Shown piece by piece: positions 43,014 to 51,800 of a DNA stretch of 64,000 nucleotides (within the stretch, counting starts at the first letter, position 1; every line of letters starts with the position of its first letter). The stretch lies in NCBI RefSeq assembly GCF_900231165.1, contig NZ_LT960614.1:5224001-5288000 (forward strand), read 5' to 3'. Source of the stretch: Hartmannibacter diazotrophicus (GTDB lineage: Bacteria; Pseudomonadota; Alphaproteobacteria; Rhizobiales; Pleomorphomonadaceae). Position numbers and translations under genes: made by a program. Under the pieces are notes generated by a model. That model saw only the letters and a list, made by a program, of their open reading frames with translations. It was not told the origin of the DNA and did no database searches.

Positions 43014-43559
43014 ATGAATTCATTTGAGCTCAACAAGATCGCGGGAACGGTTCTCGGAACGCTGCTGCTGGCCATGGGACTTGGCTTCCTTGGCGAGGGC
43101 ATCTTCCATATGGAGGTGCCGGAAAAGCCTGGGTACGCCATCGAAGTGACGGAAGGCGGTGAGGCCGCTGGCGAAGCTGCGCCGGCCGGGGACCCGCCGA
43201 TTGCCGAACTTCTGGCGTCCGCCGATCCGGCCAAGGGCGAATCCGTCGCCAAGAAGTGCGCCGCCTGCCACGGCTTCGACAAGGGCGGCCCCAACAAGAC
43301 GGGCCCGGATCTCTACGGCGTCGTCGGCCGCACGCCGGGCACGCATGCGGGCTTCGCCTATTCGTCCGAGATGGTCGACTACGGCAAGGACCATGTCTGG
43401 GACTACGAGAATCTCTATCACTTCCTGAAGGATCCGAAGGGCATCGTGAGCGGCACCAAGATGGGCTTTGCCGGTCTGAAGAAGCCTGGCGACCGCGCCG
43501 ACCTGATCGCCTATCTGCGCACGCTGGCCGACACGCCGGAGCCGCTCCCGGCCAACTGA
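43014..43559 (+). CDS. cycM: Membrane-anchored c-type cytochrome, CycM-like
   Basis: 181-residue class I cytochrome c. An uncleaved N-terminal membrane anchor (about 8-30) is followed by a linker and the heme domain. The heme is attached at CAACH (Cys82, Cys85, His86), and the sixth ligand is Met150 in SGTKMGFAGLKK. GPDLYGVVGR is the class I signature. CycM proteins carry electrons from the bc1 complex to aa3-type oxidase. The start at 43014 has GGAG ten bases upstream and removes ten unsupported residues. Followed by a very strong terminator. Confidence 0.9.
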   Translation: MNSFELNKIAGTVLGTLLLAMGLGFLGEGIFHMEVPEKPGYAIEVTEGGEAAGEAAPAGDPPIAELLASADPAKGESVAKKCAACHGFDKGGPNKTGPDLYGVVGRTPGTHAGFAYSSEMVDYGKDHVWDYENLYHFLKDPKGIVSGTKMGFAGLKKPGDRADLIAYLRTLADTPEPLPAN

Positions 43560-43589
43560 TCGGCCGCGATCTCCACGGACTGAAATGGG

Positions 43590-43625
43590 AAAAGCGCCGG
43601 CCATGAAGATGGCCGGCGCTTTTTC
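43590..43625 (+). terminator. Intrinsic terminator of cycM, probably bidirectional
   Basis: A perfect 15-bp stem, AAAAGCGCCGGCCAT (43590-43604) with ATGGCCGGCGCTTTT (43609-43623), has a GAAG loop and a trailing TTCTT. It starts 30 bases beyond the cycM stop. The A-run on the left allows it to stop minus-strand transcripts of dnaJ-pmtA as well. Confidence 0.92.
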
Positions 43626-43701
43626 TTGTATCAGACCCTGATGCTGTGCGACGGGCAACGCGGGGCTTCGGTGAACCTTCCCGTATGCGCCCTGGCCTCG
43701 A

Positions 43702-44313
43702 TCAGGCCCCGGCGTCGGAACGGTAGGTCCACACGCGCGCCGGCGGCAGGTTGCGCAGGATCCAGGGGCTGACCTCCAGCGTCCATTCGCCGGGGCTTGC
43801 CGGCAGTGGCGGCACGAGAGCGTAGGAAAACTGGATGAAGGGAGCGCCGGGCTTCAGCAGGCGCATCGCCTGTTCCATCAGGCGGCGGCGATCCGGCGCC
43901 GGGCGGGTAAACAGCGGCAGGCTGGAGACGATGGCCGAGAAGGGCCCGTCGACCCTGTCCTGCAGGGTCTTTTCCAGCCCGTAGGCGTCGCCGACGATGA
44001 CGCTGATCGCGGAAAACCGGGTCTTGAGCAGGTTCGCGAAGGCGGGGTTGTATTCCACCGCATGAATGCGCTCGGGAGCAATGCCGTGGCCGAGCAGCGC
44101 TCTCGTGACGGGTCCCGTGCCGGGGCCAAGTTCGATGACCGGCCCATCCAGTGATACGTCGACCCTTGATGCCATGGCCCGGGCGAGAAACCGGCCCGAG
44201 GGACTGACCGCCCCGGTCGTCAGCGGCTTTTCCATCCAGCTGCGAATGAACCGTACCTCGTCGTCCACGATCGTCCGGAAACGGCCGGAAGGACAGCGGG
44301 TTTCTTGCAGCAT
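43702..44313 (-). CDS. pmtA: PmtA-like phospholipid N-methyltransferase
   Basis: 203-residue SAM-dependent methyltransferase of the rhizobial PmtA type, which methylates phosphatidylethanolamine towards phosphatidylcholine. The N-terminal membrane-binding amphipathic stretch DEVRFIRSWMEKPLTTGAVS precedes SAM motif I VIELGPGTGPVTRALL. SSLPLFT follows and the tail is FIQFSYALVPPLP. The start at 44313 follows AAGGAA. It sits directly behind dnaJ on the same strand, the usual dnaK-dnaJ-pmtA order in Rhizobiales. The exact lipid specificity is inferred. Confidence 0.75.
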   Translation of the reverse strand: MLQETRCPSGRFRTIVDDEVRFIRSWMEKPLTTGAVSPSGRFLARAMASRVDVSLDGPVIELGPGTGPVTRALLGHGIAPERIHAVEYNPAFANLLKTRFSAISVIVGDAYGLEKTLQDRVDGPFSAIVSSLPLFTRPAPDRRRLMEQAMRLLKPGAPFIQFSYALVPPLPASPGEWTLEVSPWILRNLPPARVWTYRSDAGA

Positions 44314-44576
44314 GGTTGATATTCCTTGTTGTGGTCGCAGGGAGTTCCGAGCGGATGGGGACCGGACCGTCAGGACATGGTCTGCGGGGAGGATGGAGCC
44401 ACTCACCTGACGATGAGACTCTCATCGGAGAATTGCGACAACGTCATGGCGGAGAGCGCCGCGAGATATGCACAGATAAGTGTTTTTCCTGTCTTTCTGG
44501 TGTCAGGACGATGCGCGGCTCCGTTCGCATGCCAGTTTCGGGCATGTGGGCGACCGAATGCACTTCGGCAAGGGCC

Positions 44577-45695
44577 TCAGCCGCCGAAGAAATCCTTGAC
44601 GCGAGCAAAGAAGCCCGTCGATTCGGGATGATTCTCGGAAGAGGACTCCTGCTCGAACTCCTCCAGAAGCTCGCGCTGCCGGCGGGTCAGGTTCTGCGGC
44701 GTCTCGACCACGACCGTGATGTAGAGATCGCCGGTCTGGTTGGCTCGAAGGATCGGCATGCCCTGTCCCTTGAGGCGGAACTGGCGCCCGGTCTGCGAGC
44801 CTTCCGGCACCTTCACCTTGGCCGACGTGCCGCCGATGGTCGGAACATCGAGCGAGCCGCCGAGGGCTGCCGTCGTGATCGAGATGGGCACGCGGCAGTA
44901 AAGATCGGCGCCGTCGCGCTGGAAGATGTCGTGCGGACGCAGCGACAGGAAGATGTAGAGGTCGCCGGGCGGACCGCCGCGCACGCCGGCCTCGCCCTCG
45001 CCGGCAAGCCGGATGCGCGTTCCGTCCTCGATGCCGGCGGGAATGTTGACCGAAAGCGTGCGCTCCTGGGTCGTGCGGCCGGATCCGGCGCAGGTCGGGC
45101 AGGGATCGGAGATCGTCTCGCCGCGTCCCTGGCAGGCGGGACAGGTGCGCTCGATGGTGAAGAAGCCCTGCGTTGCCCGCACCTTGCCGTGACCACCGCA
45201 GGTCCGGCAGGTCGTCGCCGACGTGCCGGGCTTGGCCCCGGAGCCGGAACAGGTGGTGCAGGTGATCGAGGTCGGGACCTCGATTTCGACCGTCTTGCCG
45301 GTGAAGGCCTCTTCCAGCGTGATGTCCAGATTGTAGCGCAGATCGGCGCCGCGCTCGCGTCCGCCGCGCGGCCCCCGCCCGCGGCCCATGAAATCGCCGA
45401 AGATGTCGTCGAAGATGTCGGCCATCGAGGCGCCGAAATCCGACGATCCGGCGCGCCCGCCGCCCATGCCGTTCTCGAAGGCGGCATGGCCGAAGCGGTC
45501 GTAGGCGGCCCGTTTCTGCGGTTCCTTGAGAACCTCGTAGGCTTCGTTGATTTCCTTGAACTTGGCCTCGGCCTCGGCGTCGCCCGGATTGCGGTCCGGA
45601 TGGTATTTCATCGCCAACTTGCGAAAGGCGCTTTTTAGATGGGCGTCGTTTGCATCCTTTTCGACGCCCAGTGTTTCGTAAAAATCGCGCTTCAT
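44577..45695 (-). CDS. dnaJ: Chaperone DnaJ (Hsp40)
   Basis: 372-residue co-chaperone that stimulates DnaK ATPase and delivers substrates. The J domain (1-70) has the HPD motif in [10 protein letters not shown] Gly/Phe-rich segment (about 75-120) precedes four zinc-binding CxxCxGxG repeats ([32 protein letters not shown]) and the C-terminal substrate domain. All are intact. DnaK is encoded on the same strand but about 16 kb upstream rather than adjacent. Confidence 0.97.
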   Translation of the reverse strand: MKRDFYETLGVEKDANDAHLKSAFRKLAMKYHPDRNPGDAEAEAKFKEINEAYEVLKEPQKRAAYDRFGHAAFENGMGGGRAGSSDFGASMADIFDDIFGDFMGRGRGPRGGRERGADLRYNLDITLEEAFTGKTVEIEVPTSITCTTCSGSGAKPGTSATTCRTCGGHGKVRATQGFFTIERTCPACQGRGETISDPCPTCAGSGRTTQERTLSVNIPAGIEDGTRIRLAGEGEAGVRGGPPGDLYIFLSLRPHDIFQRDGADLYCRVPISITTAALGGSLDVPTIGGTSAKVKVPEGSQTGRQFRLKGQGMPILRANQTGDLYITVVVETPQNLTRRQRELLEEFEQESSSENHPESTGFFARVKDFFGG

Positions 45696-45893
45696 CGACG
45701 AGTCCCGTTACTCTCGGCCATTCAGTCTCTGCAATACTTTCTGCAAGGCAAGGAAACAACGCGGCGGCGGCCCTTTGCAAAGCTGCACCGTCTCTAGCCT
45801 GTCTGCCGTTTCAACGCAAAGATTTAGGCATCCGCAGGTCGCAGTGCCAGCCCCGGCGTTGCACTTCTGCGACGATCAGCTATGCGCCGGGCG

Positions 45894-47057
45894 TCAGGCG
45901 GCGTCGACGGGCTGCACCTTTTCCACCGTGGCCATCGCCGGAACGGCCTGTCGCGGCTCCGGCGCCTGGGACTGGGCGGGCGCGAAGCGGCGGTTGATGA
46001 GATCGCGCAACGGCGTTTCGATCAGCCACATGGAGATGACGGCGCCGGCGATGACGAGCACGCCGACGATGGCCATGTAGAGGTAGAAGTTCACGAGGCC
46101 GCTGGCTTTGAGAAAATGCTCCCAGACGAGCGCCATGAAGAAGCTCGCGAAGACGGGATGCAGCATGTAGATGCCGAAGGAGGCCCGGCCCATGAGCTCG
46201 AAATGGCGGAAGATGCGCGAGCAGTCCGGATTGTTGAGTTCGGCCGAGGCCGTCAGGACCATGGCGAGCCCGAACCCGGCCAGGATGACATAGGCAGGCG
46301 GCGCGGGCAGCATGACGAGGCAGGTGGCGACGAAGGCGACGAGGCCCGGCAGCAGCGACGTGACGGGCAGGCGATAACGCGTCACCACAACGGCGCAGCC
46401 GCAACCGAGCACGAAGGACGGCAGCGCCCGGAAGGCACCATAGGTCGCCGATTCGATCCAGCGTTCCTCCGGAATGAAGCCGACCTGCGTCAGCGCCTCG
46501 ACCGCCATGGCGGCAAAGCCGAAAGCGAGCGCCAGTCCCCAGAGGCCCGCCTTGCGGTTCATCAGGGCGATGCAGGGGAACAGGAGATAGGCCATCCATT
46601 CGGCACTGATCGACCAGGACACGTAGTTGAAGGTCAGTTCCGGCATCACGCCCCAGGCGTGAACGAGCAGCAACTGTGCCGGCAGGGTGGAGAAATCGTA
46701 GCGCTGCCAGTTGCCGACGGGGACGATGCCGGCAAGGCCCGCGAGAGCAAGGCAGACGAAGAACCCGAGGGTCAGAAGATGCAGCGGATAGATGCGGGCA
46801 AGGCGGCGCACCAGGAAGTTCCGGTAGTCGGAGAGCGAACGCACCTTGTCGCTGTAGGCCGTCATGATGACGAAGCCGGAGAGAATGAAGAAGAGGTCGA
46901 TGACCTGCTGCATCCGGTGCGCCAGGAAGCGCAACGAGGCAAGGCCCTCCATGTCGTAGGCCGAGAAGTGAAACACCATGACAGCCAGCGCTGCGACGAA
47001 ACGCCAGGCGTCGAAGGCGCGAAAATGCTGCGGCACCGAACGATCGGTCAAAAGCAC
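45894..47057 (-). CDS. Acyltransferase family 3 (OafA/YrhL-like) membrane protein
   Basis: 387-residue integral membrane acyltransferase with about ten membrane segments. The N-terminal motif FDAWRFVAALAVMVFHFSAY carries the conserved Arg and His. FFILSGFVIMTAY, FLVRRLARIYPLHLLTL and WSISAEWMAYLLFP are the other family signatures. Such proteins O-acetylate or succinylate exopolysaccharide, O-antigen or other glycans. First gene of the DNA that separates dnaJ from dnaK; two glycosyltransferase genes lie further along the same segment. Confidence 0.85.
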   Translation of the reverse strand: MLLTDRSVPQHFRAFDAWRFVAALAVMVFHFSAYDMEGLASLRFLAHRMQQVIDLFFILSGFVIMTAYSDKVRSLSDYRNFLVRRLARIYPLHLLTLGFFVCLALAGLAGIVPVGNWQRYDFSTLPAQLLLVHAWGVMPELTFNYVSWSISAEWMAYLLFPCIALMNRKAGLWGLALAFGFAAMAVEALTQVGFIPEERWIESATYGAFRALPSFVLGCGCAVVVTRYRLPVTSLLPGLVAFVATCLVMLPAPPAYVILAGFGLAMVLTASAELNNPDCSRIFRHFELMGRASFGIYMLHPVFASFFMALVWEHFLKASGLVNFYLYMAIVGVLVIAGAVISMWLIETPLRDLINRRFAPAQSQAPEPRQAVPAMATVEKVQPVDAA

Positions 47058-47501
47058 GTTCCTCTACGCAAGACCTTCACAACACGCGAAGAAGAACGGG
47101 CCTCGTCGCGCATCATGTCCGGGAACACCCTGGATCCGCTCTTCATCCCCGTGCCGCAAGGAAGACCTGATGAGGGATCATTCGTCGGGGCCTCTGCAAG
47201 CCAGCCATGCGAATATGGCCAGCCGCGGGCCGCGCGACAAATCAATACTGCACGGTAACAACTATTGTAGCCAGTGCTGTTTTACATCCGGTGAACGGTC
47301 GGCGGTCCTGAGAGCCGCAGTCTTCCTGTGGGTTTGATCACCCAACAGCAAAGGCCGGCTGCAAAGGAATGCTGGCGCCTCGCGCAAGTGCGTGAAGGAC
47401 AGCCGTCGGCCGGTCGTGGCTGTAGTCGGAAATTCCCGCCTGCCGGCGCGCCGGCCAAGTGCCTGATTCAGAGCGATTGCGTCACACGGCCTTCGGTCCG
47501 A
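47058..47501. other. Intergenic region between acyltransferase start and protease stop
   Basis: About 440 bases; no gene is recognised. A 9-bp inverted repeat (CACACGGCC at 47483-47491 and GGCCGTGTG at 47505-47513) overlaps the protease stop codon and could weakly terminate its transcript, but no T-run follows. A locally AT-richer stretch near 47240-47295 is the likely acyltransferase promoter. Confidence 0.45.
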
Positions 47502-49562
47502 TCAGGCCGTGTGTCGTCCCTCGGCATAGCCGTGTTCGATGTAGTGCATCGTCGCGGCTGTCAGGTTGGAACCGAATGCGGCGACAAGATCGGAATTGCC
47601 GGCTGCCGCCAGATAGGCCGACGGATCAAAGGTCGTCGTTCGGCCTTCGTCATGGCCATGCCGGATATAGTGCATCGTTGAGGCATCGTGGTTTGTCCCG
47701 AAGACCTGGATCAGGTCGCCGTAGGACGCGGTGTATTTGAGCCCGTCGAAGTTGTCTCCGCGCCCTTCGGAAAAACCATGCTTCAGAAAATGGCGGTGGC
47801 CGGCGGCGGCGTTTGTGCCGAATGCGTTGATCAGGTCGCTGTAGCTTGCGACATATTCGAGGTCGTCGAAGGCGGCGTCGGTCCGTCCTTCGGACGCGCC
47901 ACGCTTGATGAAATGTCGCGTCCCCGCGTCCCGGTCGGCGCCGAAGGCCGCACGCAGGTCGGCATAGGCGCCGATATAGAGGCGTCCGTCAAAATTGTCG
48001 CCGCGCCCCTCAGCGAAGCCATGGTTCAGGAAATGGCGGTGGCCGGCGGCGGCGTTTGTGCCGAACGCGTTGATCAGGTCGCTGTAGCTCGCGACATATT
48101 CGAGGTCGTCGAAGGCGGCGTCGGTCCGTCCCTCGGCCGCGCCATGCTTGATGAAATGGGTGGCCGCCGCCGCCCGGTCCGTTCCAAAGGCGTTTCGTAG
48201 ATCGGCATAGGAACCGAGATAGAATCGGGCATCGAAACTGATGCTCCGACCCTCGGCAATACCCTGATTTTGCAGATGGGCCATCAAGGCTGATTGGTTG
48301 GTTCCGTAGGTGACCCTCAGGTCGGCATAACTGGCGCCGTACTCCAGGATGGAGCCATGGTCAGCAAGCGAACTGACCGAGACGGTCTGGTCGAGGAAGT
48401 GCAGAGACTCGACCGAATGGAGCTGGTCGGAGCCATCCGTGCCGTTGCGCAGCACGACGTCGTGCGTACTGCCGAAATAGTAGATGGTGGCCGCCGCGAG
48501 ATTGACGTTGAAGTTGGCCGTATCCGTGCCGTTGCCGCCGAAGATGTTGTCGTTGCCGCCGTTGCCCGTGATCTGGTCCGCGCCGCCGCCGCCATAGATC
48601 GTGTTGCCTGCCGAGTTGCCAAGGATCGTGTCGTTGCCGGAGCCGGACACCGCATTTTCGATCACAGTTCCTCTGGCGATGATCATGTTGCCGGTCAGGC
48701 CCATCACGCTGGAAATCGTCTCGGCGTTCAGGTTGATCACCTGGTTGGCCGTCTGCGAGCCGAAGTCGATGGTGTCGACGCCGCCATTGTCGAGGATCGT
48801 GAAGGTCACCGGGCTAGCTGAGGAAATCTGGTCGTAATATCCGCCGGCGGTCGAGTGCTCGCCGTAGACGGTGTTGCCGGTGCGCAGGTTGGTCGCCGTG
48901 CCATACATGTTCTGGATGGCGATGATGTCGGCGATCATCGGCGTGACCACATAGGCATAGGACGCGTTGACGTTGGTGTTCTCGTACTGGCTGAAATACG
49001 ACATCACCGAGGCTTGCCAGGAGTCGTTCAGGTAGTGATTGTCGACACCATAGGTCGCCGAACTGTTGTAATGACCACCGTGTCCCAGCCCGAGAGCATG
49101 GCCGATCTCGTGGATGTAGGTCTGGAACGAATAGCTGTCGAGCGTCGTCCCGTAGGTCGCGACCCAGGAGGTCGAAATGTTGACCGTGGACGATGTGGTC
49201 GTGCCGTAGCCGGGGCCGCTGGCGCTGTAGGTGTACCAGGTGTTCGTATAGGCCCCCGACGCGTTTGAATCGCTGAAGGTGATTTGGGCTCCGCTCGTGA
49301 CGACATTGAAGTTGATGCCGCTCACCATGGTCCAGGCGCTGAGGGCATTGACCGCCAGGGTCTGGCTGGCGCTCGTCAGCCCCGAGATATTGACGCTGAT
49401 GCTTCCGCCGGGCGCGACGTTGTAGTGATGGGCATAGCCGGAGTTGCTGGTCCAGTAGCCGTTCTGCAGATAATCGGCAATCTGGCCATAGGAGTAGGTG
49501 GGCAGGCTTGCGCTTGTGGTTGACGAAACGCCCGCACCGGCGATCGCGGCTTCCTCAGTCAT
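47502..49562 (-). CDS. Serralysin-type M10 metalloprotease with RTX motifs and a seven-repeat C-terminal tail
   Basis: 686-residue secreted zinc protease without a signal peptide. The catalytic domain (about 20-230) has HEIGHALGLGHGGH (zinc ligands His151, 155, 161) and the Met-turn SVMSYF (about 186-190). It is followed by a beta-helix with calcium-binding RTX nonapeptides (about 307-346: GSGNDTILG, GGGGADQITG, GGNDNIFGG). Instead of ending there, residues about 406-686 form seven units of about 40 residues with the pattern YxASYxDLxxAFGxN then HFxxHGxxEGR. Units 2-3 and 4-5 are near copies. The length well exceeds the usual 470-500. The divergent T1SS genes are the obvious export route. Confidence 0.88.
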   Translation of the reverse strand: MTEEAAIAGAGVSSTTSASLPTYSYGQIADYLQNGYWTSNSGYAHHYNVAPGGSISVNISGLTSASQTLAVNALSAWTMVSGINFNVVTSGAQITFSDSNASGAYTNTWYTYSASGPGYGTTTSSTVNISTSWVATYGTTLDSYSFQTYIHEIGHALGLGHGGHYNSSATYGVDNHYLNDSWQASVMSYFSQYENTNVNASYAYVVTPMIADIIAIQNMYGTATNLRTGNTVYGEHSTAGGYYDQISSASPVTFTILDNGGVDTIDFGSQTANQVINLNAETISSVMGLTGNMIIARGTVIENAVSGSGNDTILGNSAGNTIYGGGGADQITGNGGNDNIFGGNGTDTANFNVNLAAATIYYFGSTHDVVLRNGTDGSDQLHSVESLHFLDQTVSVSSLADHGSILEYGASYADLRVTYGTNQSALMAHLQNQGIAEGRSISFDARFYLGSYADLRNAFGTDRAAAATHFIKHGAAEGRTDAAFDDLEYVASYSDLINAFGTNAAAGHRHFLNHGFAEGRGDNFDGRLYIGAYADLRAAFGADRDAGTRHFIKRGASEGRTDAAFDDLEYVASYSDLINAFGTNAAAGHRHFLKHGFSEGRGDNFDGLKYTASYGDLIQVFGTNHDASTMHYIRHGHDEGRTTTFDPSAYLAAAGNSDLVAAFGSNLTAATMHYIEHGYAEGRHTA
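47742..48137 (-). repeat. 243-bp-period duplication in the protease tail
   Basis: Two 153-base blocks, 47985-48137 and 47742-47894, encode almost identical 51-residue segments (starting EGRTDAAFDDLEYVASYSDL and ending GRGDNFDG), offset by exactly 243 bases (81 codons). Adjacent units are more divergent, so a two-unit block was probably duplicated recently. Confidence 0.88.
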
Positions 49563-50072
49563 GTTTCCACGCAGCTCCCACGTCCAGGATCAAGTTTCGG
49601 AAGACGGTCGTCGGTCTCAAAGCAAGGAGTGAGGCTGACCCGAATTGCCTCAAGGTCAGGTGTCCGACACGTCATTCCTGGGGCGGGATGGTATTTCCGG
49701 TCTCATTTCCAACTTGTTACTGCTCGGCAAGTTCCTGTTTCGGCATTGTTTCAGGTGCAACTTTGGCGCGTGCGGCCGGTCGAGTGGGGGTGGCGTCCGT
49801 GCCAGAGCCGCCGTTTTGCCGGGCAACGCGGTCACCCGGCTGCGGAGAACCCGCGATTACGGATGGCCGGCCGGAGGCGACGTTTGGCTCCCGCGCACCG
49901 CCGAGGATCATCGCCCAGAGGCCAAAGTCAGACTTTCTTTACCTTGCATCAACACCATTCGTTAACACTGGCCGGAAAAGGCATGCGGCAGAACGAATAT
50001 TGAGGATGCGGCTCCAGGCTTTGCGCCCATTCTGCTGAGATGCTTTGTCCAGTCCAGCAGGAAAACGCGCGA
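49563..50072. other. Divergent control region of protease and T1SS genes
   Basis: About 510 bases between the protease start and the T1SS ATPase start. No gene is recognised; several short frames lack domain or ribosome binding site. The part near 49935-50005 is AT-richer than its surroundings (TTTCTTTACCTTGCATC, CATTCGTTAACACTGG) and is the probable promoter area. Confidence 0.45.
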
Positions 50073-51797
50073 ATGCGGACAGTCAGGTTTCTCTTCGGTC
50101 TGCTAAGCCAAGCGGAAGGCGGTATCGCCGCGTTGTTGTTCGTGAGCTTCTTCACGAATATTCTCTTCCTGGTCAGCCCCTTCTACCTGATGCACGTCTA
50201 CGACAGCGTGATCGCGGCCCACAGCCTCGTCAATCTGTTCGCGATCAGCGCGATTGCGCTTGTCCTCTATATGGCCCTGTTCGGCTTCGACGCCTTGCGC
50301 ATGCGCATGCTGGCAAGGGCGGCGCCTGAAATCGAGCGGTCCTTCGATCGCTACGCAAGAGCCATCGTGCATCGCGACAGGATGCAGGGTGAAACCTTCT
50401 GGTCCGTGGCCAATGCCCTCGACCGCCTGGAACAGGTGGTCCTGTCACCGGCGATTACCGCCCTCATCGATCTGCCTTTTGCCCCGCTGTTCCTGATCGT
50501 CGCCTTCGCGATTCATCCGCTGATCGGCGCCGCGGGGCTCGTGGGTGTGGTCGTGCTCGTCGGAACCACGATCCATTTCGGGCGCAAGGGCAATGCGTTG
50601 AATGGGGATCATCTCCAGGCGGCAAGGTCTCAGGCCGTCTTCGGCAATTCGGTCCTGACGCAGCAGGACTATATCCAGACCAGCCGGGCGCGGGACTTCA
50701 TCCTGTCGAAGTGGATGGAGGCCCGGGGAGAATCGCACCGGCGCCAGTTTCAGGGCGCGAAGGTCAGTTCGTTCGGGATCGTTCTTGCACGCACGCTCCG
50801 CCTACTTCTCCAATCTTCCGTCCTTGGCGCCGGTGCCTGGCTTGTCCTGCATCAGAGCCTGTCGGCCGGCGCCATCATGGCGGCCTCCGTCGTCGTGTCC
50901 CGTGCCGTGATGCCGATGGAGCAGGCGGCGGCCATGCAGGGAATGCTTCAATCGGCCATCGCGGCGCAAAACGCGCTCGATGAGGCCGAGACGAAGAGCG
51001 CAAGGGAGGCCGGCGAGCGGGCGGTGCCGATCTTCATGGACGACCTGAAGCCGTCCGTCATCGCAAGGAATCTGATCTTCCAGTACCCCGAGGCCACCGG
51101 CCCCGTTCTGCGCAACATCAACCTGCGGGTCGCCGCCGGCACTGTCTGCGTCGTCACCGGGCCGGTCGGCTGCGGCAAGAGCACGCTCCTCAAGTGCATT
51201 CTCGGCCTTCTCCAGCCCCAGGGCGGGCATGTCAGCCTGGGCGACGTCATCGTGACGCCGTCGACTGTTGAAAGAATTGCGCAATCGATCGGCTACCTGC
51301 CGCAGCAAGCCCATATCTTCCCGATCTCGATCGCCCAGAACATCGCCCTTTCGGACGGGCCTGACAGGGTCGAGCGGGCCGTTGCGGCGGCGCGGGCCGC
51401 AGGCTGCGATGCCGCGATCAATTCGCTGCGGGACGGCTATCACACCATTCCGTTCAATGAGCGTGGCTGCATTCTTTCGCCGGGGCTGGTCCAGGGCCTC
51501 GCGCTTGCCCGGCTCTTCGCGGCGCGGCCGAGGATCGTGCTGCTGGACGAACCGACGCAATCGCTGGACCAGACGGGCATCGACCATCTGCGCGCGCAGA
51601 TCGAGGCCCTGAAGGCCGAAGGGGCTGCAATCGTCATGGTGACCCATGATCCGCAGTTCGTGAGGAGTTCCGATCAGCTCCTGATGTTCCATCCCGTCGC
51701 CGGGCCGCTCTTCGGACCCACCAACGACATCCTGTCGCGACTGGCCGCCATCGAAACGCAGCGCTCGCCCAATCCCGCCGCGCAAGGAAGGGCCTGA
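50073..51797 (+). CDS. Type I secretion ABC transporter (PrtD type) with degenerate signature motif
   Basis: About 574 residues: a six-helix ABC transmembrane domain (about 20-290) fused to a nucleotide-binding domain (about 325-560). Walker A is GPVGCGKST (about 362), Walker B IVLLDEP, the D-loop SLD and the H-loop His in MVTHD are normal. The ABC signature, expected as LSGGQ, reads LSPGLVQGLALAR (about 467). PrtD-type proteins export serralysins and other RTX proteins; the metalloprotease is encoded divergently. The ATG at 50073 follows AGGAAAA; an ATG eleven codons earlier is possible. Three bases separate it from the adaptor gene. Confidence 0.85.
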   Translation: MRTVRFLFGLLSQAEGGIAALLFVSFFTNILFLVSPFYLMHVYDSVIAAHSLVNLFAISAIALVLYMALFGFDALRMRMLARAAPEIERSFDRYARAIVHRDRMQGETFWSVANALDRLEQVVLSPAITALIDLPFAPLFLIVAFAIHPLIGAAGLVGVVVLVGTTIHFGRKGNALNGDHLQAARSQAVFGNSVLTQQDYIQTSRARDFILSKWMEARGESHRRQFQGAKVSSFGIVLARTLRLLLQSSVLGAGAWLVLHQSLSAGAIMAASVVVSRAVMPMEQAAAMQGMLQSAIAAQNALDEAETKSAREAGERAVPIFMDDLKPSVIARNLIFQYPEATGPVLRNINLRVAAGTVCVVTGPVGCGKSTLLKCILGLLQPQGGHVSLGDVIVTPSTVERIAQSIGYLPQQAHIFPISIAQNIALSDGPDRVERAVAAARAAGCDAAINSLRDGYHTIPFNERGCILSPGLVQGLALARLFAARPRIVLLDEPTQSLDQTGIDHLRAQIEALKAEGAAIVMVTHDPQFVRSSDQLLMFHPVAGPLFGPTNDILSRLAAIETQRSPNPAAQGRA

Positions 51798-51800
51798 CCG

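Noticed and set aside
43120-43140. GCCGGAAAAGCCTG resembling the REP-like element core
   Set aside because: It lies inside cycM coding sequence (VPEKPGYA) and has no inverted partner.
47502-48260. Repeated 243-bp-period DNA as a possible CRISPR-like or mobile array
   Set aside because: The repeats are in frame inside the protease gene and encode protein units; there are no spacers.
49508-50038. Possible 176-residue protein on the + strand between protease and T1SS genes
   Set aside because: No domain, Cys/Arg/Pro-rich random-looking composition, and it occupies the expected divergent promoter region.
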